From contig NZ_FUYM01000015.1 of NCBI RefSeq assembly GCF_900167915.1, positions 1-64,000 on the forward strand: 64,000 bases of DNA, in the 5' to 3' direction. Both the position numbers and the translations under genes were made by a program. Source of the DNA: Rhizorhabdus histidinilytica (GTDB lineage: Bacteria > Pseudomonadota > Alphaproteobacteria > Sphingomonadales > Sphingomonadaceae). This document shows, piece after piece, positions 17,527 to 25,034 of this stretch (positions are counted from its first letter, which is position 1; each line of letters starts with the position of its first letter). The notes under the pieces are model-generated. The model was not told where the DNA came from and ran no database searches. It worked only from the letters and a program-made list of their open reading frames with translations.

Positions 17527-17985
17527 CTAAGGGATGACGATCGCCGTGTCGGCCTTGACCCTGTCGAGCGCGACCAGGGTGCGGAAGCGTTCGACGCAGT
17601 CGTTCTCGGAGAAGAGGCGGCGCGTCAGCGCATCATAGGCGCGCATGTCGGGGGTGACGATGATCAGCACGAAGCTCGTGCCCCCGGTCGTATAATAGCA
17701 TTGCTGGACCTCGGGCTCGGCGCGGAACAGCGCCTTGGCCTCGTCGACGGTCGCGGCCCGCTCGTCGCGGAGGTGGACCTCGACGATCGCGGTGATCGCC
17801 AGCCGGACAGCATCGGGATCGACGATCGCGACGTTGCGGGTGATGACCCCGGCCGCCTCCATCGCCGCGATGCGCCGCTGCACCGCCGCGGTCGAGAGGT
17901 TGACCGCCTCGGCGATCGTCCGCTGCGGCAGCTTGTTGTCGCGCTGGACGATACGGAGGATCGCCAGGTCGAAGGCGTCGAGCAC
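17527..17985 (-). CDS. Lrp/AsnC-family transcriptional regulator
   Basis: This 152-residue feast-famine regulator has an N-terminal helix-turn-helix (LRIVQRDNKLPQRTIAEAVNLSTAAVQRRI) and a C-terminal RAM effector domain (AIVEVHLRD, then EVQQCYYTTGGTSFVLIIVTPD). These proteins sense amino acids or small ligands. The open frame extends far upstream into the EamA gene on the other strand, so I take GTG 17985, which gives the normal family length and starts at the conserved first helix; its ribosome site is weak. It is divergent from the EamA-type exporter, a classic arrangement in which the Lrp protein controls export of the ligand it senses. Confidence 0.88.
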   Translation of the reverse strand: MLDAFDLAILRIVQRDNKLPQRTIAEAVNLSTAAVQRRIAAMEAAGVITRNVAIVDPDAVRLAITAIVEVHLRDERAATVDEAKALFRAEPEVQQCYYTTGGTSFVLIIVTPDMRAYDALTRRLFSENDCVERFRTLVALDRVKADTAIVIP

Positions 17986-18121
17986 GCGCGCTGGCGAAAT
18001 GATCTGCCGGCCATGCAGCGAGTAATTGTTGCATTCGATAGGCCAATCAAGAGCAAATTTATCACCTCTTCGATGATATAACTCGCCCGCCCTTCCCGCC
18101 TGCCTGTGGACCGAAATTGCC

Positions 18122-19084
18122 GTGAACCGGATAGCCCAGACCAACCCGACCCTCGCCGGCGTCGCCTGCGGCATGGCGGCCGGCGCCTTGTGGGGGCTGG
18201 TGTTCCTGGCGCCCGAGCTGGCGGGCGCGTTCAGCCCGCTCCAGCTCACCATCGGCCGCTATCTCGCCTATGGCGCGATCTCGGCGGTGCTGATCGCGCC
18301 GCGCTGGCGCGCCGCCGTCGCCGGGATCGGCCGCCGCGAATGGCTGGCGCTGGCCTGGCTCGCGCTGGCCGGCAACACGCTCTACTATATCCTGCTGTCG
18401 AGCGCGGTGCAGACCGGCGGCATCGCGATGACCTCGCTCGTCATCGGCTTCCTGCCGGTCGCGGTGACGATCATCGGCAGCCGTCACCGCGACGCGGTGC
18501 CGCTATCGCGGCTCGCGCCCTCATTGCTGCTGTGCGCGGCGGGCGCGGTCTGCATCGGCTGGCAGGCGGTGGCCATGCCGGCGTCGGGATCGGTCGCGGC
18601 GCAGGTGACCGGCCTGCTCTGCGCGGTCGGCGCGCTGGCCTCGTGGACGGCCTACGCGGTCGGCAACAGCCATATGCTCGGCCGCCTCCACACCGTCTCG
18701 GTCCACGACTGGAATCTGCTGACCGGGATCGTCACCGGGGCGCAGAGCGTCGTGCTGATCCCGCTCGCGCTGCTGATCGGCTCGGCACGCCACGACGGCC
18801 TCGCCTGGGCGCAATTCGCGGGTGTGTCGGTCGGCGTCGCGGTGCTGGCGTCGATCGTCGGCAACGCCTTCTGGAACCGGATGAGCCGGCTGCTGCCGCT
18901 GGCGCTGGTCGGCCAGATGATCCTGTTCGAGACGCTGTTCGCGCTGGTCTACGGCTTCCTGTGGGAACGCCGCCTGCCGACCCTGCTCGAAAGCGCCGCC
19001 TTCGCGCTGGTGGTGCTGAGCGTGCTGTCGTGCGTCGCCGCGCATCGCAGGCCGGCGGCCGGGGCGGTCCCGGCCGCCGCCTGA
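18122..19084 (+). CDS. EamA-family (DMT) exporter
   Basis: This is a 320-residue inner-membrane transporter of the drug/metabolite (EamA, formerly DUF6) superfamily, with about ten hydrophobic helices in two repeats (first ALWGLVFLAPELAGAFSP near residue 22; second starting near LASWTAYAVGNSHM). Members export amino acids or related metabolites. The GTG at 18122 is the only good start before the first helix. It is divergent from an Lrp-type regulator with about 135 AT-richer bases between them (AAGAGCAAATTTATC region), likely holding both promoters. Substrate unknown; an amino acid is the default guess for an Lrp-paired member. Confidence 0.88.
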   Translation: MNRIAQTNPTLAGVACGMAAGALWGLVFLAPELAGAFSPLQLTIGRYLAYGAISAVLIAPRWRAAVAGIGRREWLALAWLALAGNTLYYILLSSAVQTGGIAMTSLVIGFLPVAVTIIGSRHRDAVPLSRLAPSLLLCAAGAVCIGWQAVAMPASGSVAAQVTGLLCAVGALASWTAYAVGNSHMLGRLHTVSVHDWNLLTGIVTGAQSVVLIPLALLIGSARHDGLAWAQFAGVSVGVAVLASIVGNAFWNRMSRLLPLALVGQMILFETLFALVYGFLWERRLPTLLESAAFALVVLSVLSCVAAHRRPAAGAVPAAA

Positions 19085-19088
19085 GCGA

Positions 19089-20645
19089 TCAGAGCCGGCC
19101 CGCCCGTATCTCGCCGTCGATATGCTCGGCCTGGCGCAGGGCGAGCGCGACGATCGTCAGCGTCGGGTTGCAGCCCGCCGCGGTCGGGAACAGGCTGCCG
19201 TCCGAGACGAACAGATTCGCGACGTCGTGGGTGCGGCCATAGGGGGTGCAGACGCTGGCCTTGGCATCGGTGCCCATCCGTGCCGTGCCCATATTGTGGG
19301 TGGCGGGGATGAAGTCGCCCATCTCGACGATCTTCTCGGCGCCCAGCGCCTCGTAGATCCTGCGGCCGACCTTCCACGCATAGGTCTTCATCGCGATCGT
19401 GTTGGGGTGGTCCTCATAATGGACCACCGGCACCGGCAGGCCGTAGCCGTCGCGCTCGGTCGGATGGAGGGTGATGCCGTTCGAGAGCTGCGGCGGGTCC
19501 TCGCCGGTCAGCAGCAGGCCGGCGAGATGGTCATATTTGTCGAGCACCGAGGTCAGGTCCTCGCCCCAGCCGCCGATCATCATGTTCTTCGCCAGTATCT
19601 CCGGCGTGAAGGGAACGGTGCTGATCAGGAAGCCGCCCACGAAACCCCGCTCGGGCTTGTGGATCCGTTCGTCGCGGACGACGCCGGCGAGGTGGGTCTG
19701 GCGGTGGAAGTTCACCTTGCCCGGCATCACCCCCATCACCTGGATGGTGAAGTGGCGCATATAGTTGCGGCCGACGAGGCCGCTGCTGTTGGCGAGGCCG
19801 TTGGGGAAGCGCTCGCTGCGGTTGTTGAGCAGCAGGCGGGTCGTCTCGACGACGTTGCCGGCGACCGAGACGGCGCGGCACTTCTGGGTGACGCTCCGGC
19901 CCTTGCTCAGATAGGTGACGCTCTCGACCCGGCCGTCGGCGCCGAGGTTGACCCCGGTGACCATAGATTCCGGGCGCAGCTCGAACCGGCCGGTCGCCTC
20001 GGCCTTCGGGATCTCGGTATAGAGGGTCGACCATTTGGCGCCGACCGCGCAGCCCGAGGTGCAGAAGCCGAGCTGCTGGCACGGCGGCCGGTCGTCGCGC
20101 GGGACCGAGTTGATCGCCATGTTGTGCGTGTCGATGTCGGTATAGCCGCACATCCGCGCGCCCGCCTCGAGCACCTTGGTGTTGTTGCCCGCCGGCAGGA
20201 AGGGCAGCCCGTGCTTGCCGGTCACGCCCATGCGGACCTCGGCCTTGTCGTACCAGGGCGCGATCTCTTCCGGCGTCACCGGCCAGTCGACCAGCGTCGT
20301 GTCCGGCAGCGGGCCGTAGGTCGACAGCGCCCGCATTTCATAAGGCTCGATGCGCGGGCAGGCGCCGGTCCAGTGCATGGTGGTGCCGCCCACCGTCTTG
20401 CAGTTCCAGACCGGGAAATTGGGATCGGGCTTGCCGGTCGCCATGCGGCGGTCGAGCCAGGTGAGCTTCTCGAACATCACAGCCTCGTCGTTGACCACGT
20501 CGGTCAGCGACAGGCGCGGGCCCGCCTCCAGGCAGACGACCTTGTGGCCCTTCTGCGCCAGCTCGTTCGACAGCGTGCCGCCGCCGGCGCCCGATCCGAT
20601 GACGACGAAGACCGAGGAGTCGTTCAGGTTGAAGCGCGCGGTCAT
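19089..20645 (-). CDS. GMC-family oxidoreductase (gluconate-dehydrogenase-like large subunit)
   Basis: This is an FAD-dependent glucose-methanol-choline oxidoreductase of 518 residues. The dinucleotide loop is IGSGAGGG (residues 16-23). The C-terminal block (MGTARMGTD, then LFVSDGSLFPTAAGCNPTLTIVALALRQAEHI) contains the Asn of the GMC active-site His-Asn pair. It most resembles the membrane gluconate/2-keto-gluconate dehydrogenase large subunit group. It has no signal peptide, but the upstream gene, overlapping by four bases (ATGA), encodes a small subunit with a Tat-type signal, so co-export of the folded pair is likely. A cluster of four cysteines (CQQLGFCTSGC plus an earlier Cys) is present. 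The usual third, cytochrome c subunit is missing. Substrate: an alcohol or sugar, not identifiable. Confidence 0.9.
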   Translation of the reverse strand: MTARFNLNDSSVFVVIGSGAGGGTLSNELAQKGHKVVCLEAGPRLSLTDVVNDEAVMFEKLTWLDRRMATGKPDPNFPVWNCKTVGGTTMHWTGACPRIEPYEMRALSTYGPLPDTTLVDWPVTPEEIAPWYDKAEVRMGVTGKHGLPFLPAGNNTKVLEAGARMCGYTDIDTHNMAINSVPRDDRPPCQQLGFCTSGCAVGAKWSTLYTEIPKAEATGRFELRPESMVTGVNLGADGRVESVTYLSKGRSVTQKCRAVSVAGNVVETTRLLLNNRSERFPNGLANSSGLVGRNYMRHFTIQVMGVMPGKVNFHRQTHLAGVVRDERIHKPERGFVGGFLISTVPFTPEILAKNMMIGGWGEDLTSVLDKYDHLAGLLLTGEDPPQLSNGITLHPTERDGYGLPVPVVHYEDHPNTIAMKTYAWKVGRRIYEALGAEKIVEMGDFIPATHNMGTARMGTDAKASVCTPYGRTHDVANLFVSDGSLFPTAAGCNPTLTIVALALRQAEHIDGEIRAGRL

Positions 20646-21151
20646 GCCCGCGCCCCCGCCCTGGGCAGCCAATCGATGTCGTCGAAGCCGCGATCGTGAT
20701 AGCCGCCATATTCGAGCGACGAGCCCTCATAGCCGACCATCTTCCAGACCGATCGGTCGCGGTAGATCAGCTCCGCGCCGCGCCAGAGGATCGCCTTGAA
20801 GAAGGGTTCCTGGTCGATCTTCTCGACCAGGCCCTTCTGGATCACCGCCGGCAGGTCGGCGAAGGGGGCGATGTGGCTGCCGTCGAGCAGCGCCAGGCCC
20901 CGGTCGTGCTCGGCGATCGCGGCGGGCTTCGCCGCGACCTCCTTGAGATAGGTTTCCGCGACGCCCCGGTAGAAGTCCGGCGTCAGCCGGCCATGCGGAA
21001 AGGCGACCCGCAGCAGCGCGGCGGTGGCAGCCGCGCCCCTGTCGACCGCCGCCACGGTGGCCCCGATCGCCCTGCCGCAGGCGAACGGGATGGTGGCCGC
21101 AAGGGCGATGCTGCGCACCGCCCCCCGCCGCGTCATGGAAACGCTGGTCAT
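20642..21151 (-). CDS. Gluconate 2-dehydrogenase subunit 3 family protein, Tat signal
   Basis: This is the 169-residue small subunit of a GMC-type dehydrogenase. The N terminus carries MTRRGAVRSIALAATIPFA, a twin-arginine (R8, R9) export signal. The body matches the gluconate_2-dh3 family (AVIQKGLVEKIDQEPFFKAILWRGAELIYRD, then VWKMVGYEGSSLEYGGYHDRG). In known complexes this subunit chaperones and escorts the FAD subunit through the Tat system. It lies directly after the TonB receptor (18-base gap) and overlaps the GMC gene by four bases, so the three are one operon. Confidence 0.9.
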   Translation of the reverse strand: MTSVSMTRRGAVRSIALAATIPFACGRAIGATVAAVDRGAAATAALLRVAFPHGRLTPDFYRGVAETYLKEVAAKPAAIAEHDRGLALLDGSHIAPFADLPAVIQKGLVEKIDQEPFFKAILWRGAELIYRDRSVWKMVGYEGSSLEYGGYHDRGFDDIDWLPRAGARA

Positions 21152-21168
21152 CGTCAGTTCCCGGTCGA

Positions 21169-23454
21169 TCAGAGGGAGAAGCCGGCCTTCACATAATATT
21201 GCCGGCCGCGATCATAGGCCTGCATGAAGAAGCCGAAGGACGGCTGGTAATCGCCGAACGTGCGGAACTTCTTGTCGGCGATGTTGTCGACGCCGAAGGT
21301 CAGCGAGAAGGTCTTGCTGTCGCTCTGCCAGCGGACGTTGCCGTTGAAGACGCTGTAGCCCGGCTGGTAGAGTTCGGGGTTGTTGATGCCGTTGGCGTTG
21401 GTGAAGAAGCCCGACCGGTACGACCAGTCGACATGCGGCGTGAGCGAGCCGTTGTCGCCCAGGCCGATCTCCTTCTCGCCCGACGCGCTGACCGTCCATT
21501 TCGAGACGTAGACGAACTTGGAGTCGAGGGTCAGCCCCTGGACGCCGGCGTCGAGCTGCTTGAACTTGGCGTCGGTCAGGCCGACCGCCGCGTTCAGCCG
21601 CCAGCCGTCGCCCGGCGCGAAGTTGGTCTCCAGCTCGAAGCCCTGGATGCGCGCCTTGCCGGCATTGGTGATGAACGGCCCGACCCGCGTCGCGTCCGCC
21701 ACCAGAAGCTGCATGTCCTTGTAATCGGTGTAGAAGGCGGCACCATTCAGGCGCAGGCGATTGTCGAGCGCCATCAGCTTGAAGCCGGCTTCGTAGGAGT
21801 CGACCGTCTCGGGCTTGAAGCTCGGCAGGCTCGGCTCGGGCGGGAAGATGCGCTGGGTGTAGCCGCCGCTCTTGAAGCCCTGCGAATAGGTCGCATAGAG
21901 CATGAAGTCGCGGGTCGCCTGGTAGGACAGGTTGACCATCGGCGTCCATTTGTTGACGTCGGCCTTGACCGTCTGGAGCGGCACGATGCGGGTGCCCGGC
22001 GGGATCACCAGGAACGGCGCCAGCGTCGACTTCACGAACTGGTCGGGCAGATAGTCCTTGCGGTCCTGCGTGTAGCGCAGGCCGCCGGTCAGGGTCAGCT
22101 TGTCGGTGAGCTTGTAGCCGAGCTGCGCGAAGGCCGCCCAGTTCTTGTAGTCGTAGTAGCCGCCCGATTCCGCCGACACGACGAGGAAGTCGATCGAGTT
22201 GAGGTCCTTGCCCTTCTCCTTGAAGAAGTAGAGGCCGGTGACCCAGTTGAGCCGGTCGTCGAGCGCCTTGCCGGTGAACTGGAATTCCTGGCTGAACTGC
22301 TTCTGGGTGAAGTCGTCATAGACATGGTTGATCGGCAGGTTCGATCCGTCGCGGTCCTGCGCGAAGGTGCCGTTGATGCGGCGGATCGCGGTGATCGACT
22401 TGATCTGCATCTCGTCGGTCAGGTCGTAGGACGCGGTGAGCGACGCCGACCACAGCTCGAGGTCCGAGAAGGTCCGCCCCGTCGAATAGTTGCTGTCCTT
22501 CGAATAGAGGCGCTGGTTGTAGCATTGCGTGTTCCCGACCGCCGCCGCGGTCAGGCAGTCGGCCGGATTGCCGAAACCGCTCGCGATGAAGTTCTGCAGC
22601 GTCACGAAGCTGCCGGTCGCGGTCGGATCGATGCCCGAGATGGTGACCGGGGCGCCGTTGCTCTTGTCGCGGGTATAGTCGCCGGCGATCGTCGCCTCGA
22701 ACCGGCTGTCGATCGGCGCGATGCGCAGCGCGCCGCGGATCATCTTGGTATCCTGGTTGCCCAGCTTCTTGCCGAGCCCCGGCGCGTTGACATAGCCGTC
22801 CTGCGAGAAGAGGCCGCCGCTGACCTTCGCGTAGATGCCCTCCGCGATCGGGCCGCTGACCATGCCGCGGACGTTGATCCGGTCGTCGGTGCCATATTTG
22901 ATGTCGGCCTTCAGCTTGAACTCGTCGCTCGGCTGGACCGTGGTCAGGTTGATCGCACCGCCGATCGTGTTGCGGCCGAACAGCGTGCCCTGCGGGCCGC
23001 GCAACACCTCGACCGAGTTGACGTCGATCAGGTCGAACACGCCGCCGGCGGTGCGGCCGAGATAGACGCCGTCGATATAGATGCCGACGCCCGGTTCGAC
23101 GGTCGGCGCGAAGTCGTTCTGGCCGATGCCGCGGATGTAGACGGCCGCGTTCGACGCGATGCCGCTGTTCGACGGGATGTTGGCGAAGGTCAGGTTCGGG
23201 GTGAAGTCCTGGATGCGGTTGACCTGGGTGATGCCCTGGGCCTCGAGCCGGTCGCCCGAGAAGGCGGTGATCGAGATCGGCGTGCTCTGCAGGTTCTCGG
23301 TCTGGCGGCGGGCGGTGACGGTGATCACCTCCAGCTCATTCTCGCCCTCGGTCGAGGCACCCTGCGCGAGCGCCTCCTGGCTGACGCCGCACAGCGCGGC
23401 GGCGATCATCGCCGAGGACAGGAGGCGGCGCTTGATCCAAGCTGTAGAAATCAT
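21169..23454 (-). CDS. TonB-dependent outer-membrane receptor
   Basis: This is a 761-residue receptor. A signal peptide (MISTAWIKRRLLSSAMIAAA, ending near LAQG) is followed by the TonB-box-like LEVITVTARRQTENLQ, the plug (RGIGQNDFAPTVEPGVGIYIDGVYL, VLRGPQGTLFGRNTIGGAI) and a barrel with YSQGFKSGGY. The C terminus is KAGFSL. ATG 23454 follows AAAGGGG at good spacing. It resembles the receptor at 14825-17197 in its plug but has a different barrel, so the ligand probably differs. It lies between the amidase and the GMC dehydrogenase genes on the same strand. Confidence 0.95.
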   Translation of the reverse strand: MISTAWIKRRLLSSAMIAAALCGVSQEALAQGASTEGENELEVITVTARRQTENLQSTPISITAFSGDRLEAQGITQVNRIQDFTPNLTFANIPSNSGIASNAAVYIRGIGQNDFAPTVEPGVGIYIDGVYLGRTAGGVFDLIDVNSVEVLRGPQGTLFGRNTIGGAINLTTVQPSDEFKLKADIKYGTDDRINVRGMVSGPIAEGIYAKVSGGLFSQDGYVNAPGLGKKLGNQDTKMIRGALRIAPIDSRFEATIAGDYTRDKSNGAPVTISGIDPTATGSFVTLQNFIASGFGNPADCLTAAAVGNTQCYNQRLYSKDSNYSTGRTFSDLELWSASLTASYDLTDEMQIKSITAIRRINGTFAQDRDGSNLPINHVYDDFTQKQFSQEFQFTGKALDDRLNWVTGLYFFKEKGKDLNSIDFLVVSAESGGYYDYKNWAAFAQLGYKLTDKLTLTGGLRYTQDRKDYLPDQFVKSTLAPFLVIPPGTRIVPLQTVKADVNKWTPMVNLSYQATRDFMLYATYSQGFKSGGYTQRIFPPEPSLPSFKPETVDSYEAGFKLMALDNRLRLNGAAFYTDYKDMQLLVADATRVGPFITNAGKARIQGFELETNFAPGDGWRLNAAVGLTDAKFKQLDAGVQGLTLDSKFVYVSKWTVSASGEKEIGLGDNGSLTPHVDWSYRSGFFTNANGINNPELYQPGYSVFNGNVRWQSDSKTFSLTFGVDNIADKKFRTFGDYQPSFGFFMQAYDRGRQYYVKAGFSL

Positions 23455-23757
23455 GACATTCCCCTTTCGCAATTGACGGGCCCTGCGAACTCGCGCCGGT
23501 CTATGCCGGGCTACGATGGGGAAGGTCTCAATTCGGGCGGCCGCCGACTATCCAGTATCCGCAGCCGATGTGCGTCATTGGTACGAAACGGTTGGCGAGA
23601 AATGGATGACCGGAGGGTGTGACATTTCCGCCGATGACGGTTTCATCCGACGTCATGCCGGCGAGGCCGGCATCCCGGGCGTCTCCTGCCTCGACCTGAC
23701 CTCCCTATCTCCCAAGATCCCGGCCTCCGCCGGGATGACCTGTCTGGGGGACGGGAA
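23455..23757. other. 303-base intergenic region upstream of TonB receptor
   Basis: This gap between the receptor start and the amidase stop holds a G+C-rich inverted repeat at 23652-23739 in its amidase-proximal part, and an ordinary leader next to the receptor. The receptor promoter is expected in 23470-23640; I see no convincing consensus. A 166-codon plus-strand open frame runs through it but has no family resemblance and looks like chance. Confidence 0.55.
23652..23739. repeat. Dispersed inverted repeat of GTCATGCCGG type
   Basis: This element opens GTCATGCCGGCGAGGCCGG and closes CCGGCCTCCGCCGGGATGAC, with roughly complementary arms. Similar GTCAT...ATGAC elements occur widely in alphaproteobacterial intergenic regions, and a related form lies at 58919-59012. 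It could fold as a hairpin and act as a terminator after the amidase. Confidence 0.65.
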
Positions 23758-24906
23758 TCAGCCCACCAACAACGACCGGGCGAAGGCGAGCAGTGCCGCA
23801 TCGGCGTGGCGCGCGCCGGTCAGCATCATGCCGATCGGCATCCCCTGCCCGTCCGTGCCCGACGGCAGGCTGATCGACGGCAGGCCGGCCATGCTGTCGG
23901 GCCGGGTGAAGCGGGTGATGGTCGGGAAGGTCGGCGCCGGCCGGCCGTTGAGCGACAGCTCGGGCCCGGTATCGATCGCCGGCGCGACCAGCGGCGCGGT
24001 CGGCAGCAGGATATGATCGACGCCGCCGGCGAAGATCGCGGCATAGGCGGCGCGCAGTGCCGGCCAGTCATGGCCGATCGCCTGCGCATAATGCGCGGCA
24101 GTGACGGTCGCGCCGTCCGACGCGAGCCCGAGCAGATGCGCGACGTCGGGGCTGGCGACCGCCGCGACCAGCTCCTCGAACGAGCGACCGGCGAGATCGG
24201 GCGCGATCGCGCGCAGCGTCTCGTGCGTCTGGTAGAGCGCGATCGGGAAGCCGCAAGCCTCGTCGAGCGCGTTGACCTGCGCGAGGTCGACGGTGACGAC
24301 GCGATGCCCGGCCGCCTCGATCCGCGCCATCATCGCGCCATAGGCATCGGCGACAGCCGGCTCCAGCTCGCCCAGGTCGTCGTCCGAGGCGATGCCGATG
24401 GTGCGCCGGCCGACCGCCGCATCGGCGGGGATTCCGCCCGCGAGCATCGCGTCGGCCCATACTATCCAGCGCAGCTCGCGCGCCATCAGGCCGATCGTGT
24501 CGCGGCTTGGCGACAGGCCGATCAGCCCGTCCGAGGGATAGCGGCCCATCGAAGGGCGGAAGCCGATCACGCCGCAGAAGCTTGCCGGAATCCGCGCCGA
24601 GCCGCCGGTGTCGGTGACCAGCGAGAGATCGCCGAGGCCGACCGCCAGCGCCGCGGCCGACCCGCCGCTCGATCCGCCCGCCGCGCGCGCCGGATCGTGC
24701 GGATTGGCGATCGCACCGGTCCAGCCATTGGCGCCGGTGACGCCGAAGGCGAGCTCGTGGAGCGTCGTCTTGATCGGCAGGACCGCCCCCCTCTCGCGCA
24801 GCAGCCGCACGGCGGTCGCGTCGCGATCCGCGCGGACGTCGGCGAAACCCGGCGAACCGGCCGTCCATTGCAGACCGGCGACGGCGATATTGTCCTTCAC
24901 GAGCAC
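23758..24906 (-). CDS. Amidase-signature family hydrolase, start uncertain
   Basis: This is an amidase of the Ser-cisSer-Lys family. The catalytic elements are the Lys in LVKDN (fourth residue of this frame), the cis-Ser in GGSSGGSAAALA and the nucleophile region DTGGSARIPASFCG. GTG 24906 is the first canonical start, but it leaves almost nothing before the catalytic Lys. The same frame upstream reads IVDQATLERLIDRATALNAL and so on, a normal amidase N terminus, back to about 25029, where the only candidate start would be ATC next to the aldehyde dehydrogenase stop. The true start is therefore unclear (rare start codon, coupling to the upstream gene, or an altered base). It is probably cotranscribed with the aldehyde dehydrogenase. 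Substrate unknown. Confidence 0.85.
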   Translation of the reverse strand: MLVKDNIAVAGLQWTAGSPGFADVRADRDATAVRLLRERGAVLPIKTTLHELAFGVTGANGWTGAIANPHDPARAAGGSSGGSAAALAVGLGDLSLVTDTGGSARIPASFCGVIGFRPSMGRYPSDGLIGLSPSRDTIGLMARELRWIVWADAMLAGGIPADAAVGRRTIGIASDDDLGELEPAVADAYGAMMARIEAAGHRVVTVDLAQVNALDEACGFPIALYQTHETLRAIAPDLAGRSFEELVAAVASPDVAHLLGLASDGATVTAAHYAQAIGHDWPALRAAYAAIFAGGVDHILLPTAPLVAPAIDTGPELSLNGRPAPTFPTITRFTRPDSMAGLPSISLPSGTDGQGMPIGMMLTGARHADAALLAFARSLLVG

Positions 24907-25034
24907 CAGGGGCGCGCTCCCTTCCGGAAGCGCGCCCCTGGCCGCGATGGCGTCGCGATCGACCGCGGCGAGGGCGTTGAGCGCCGTCGCCCGGTCGATC
25001 AGACGTTCGAGTGTCGCTTGGTCGACGATGGCTC

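Noticed and set aside
21199-23622. Large open frame of about 800 codons on the plus strand opposite the TonB receptor
   Set aside because: It is a shadow of the receptor gene: high GC at third positions leaves the opposite frame open. It is rich in Arg, Ala, Asp and Val with no fold resemblance. The same applies to the long frames opposite paaZ, the PQQ gene, the GMC gene and the last receptor.
23516-24016. 166-codon open frame in the gap upstream of the TonB receptor
   Set aside because: It crosses a dispersed palindrome and runs into the amidase gene on the other strand, with no recognisable family.
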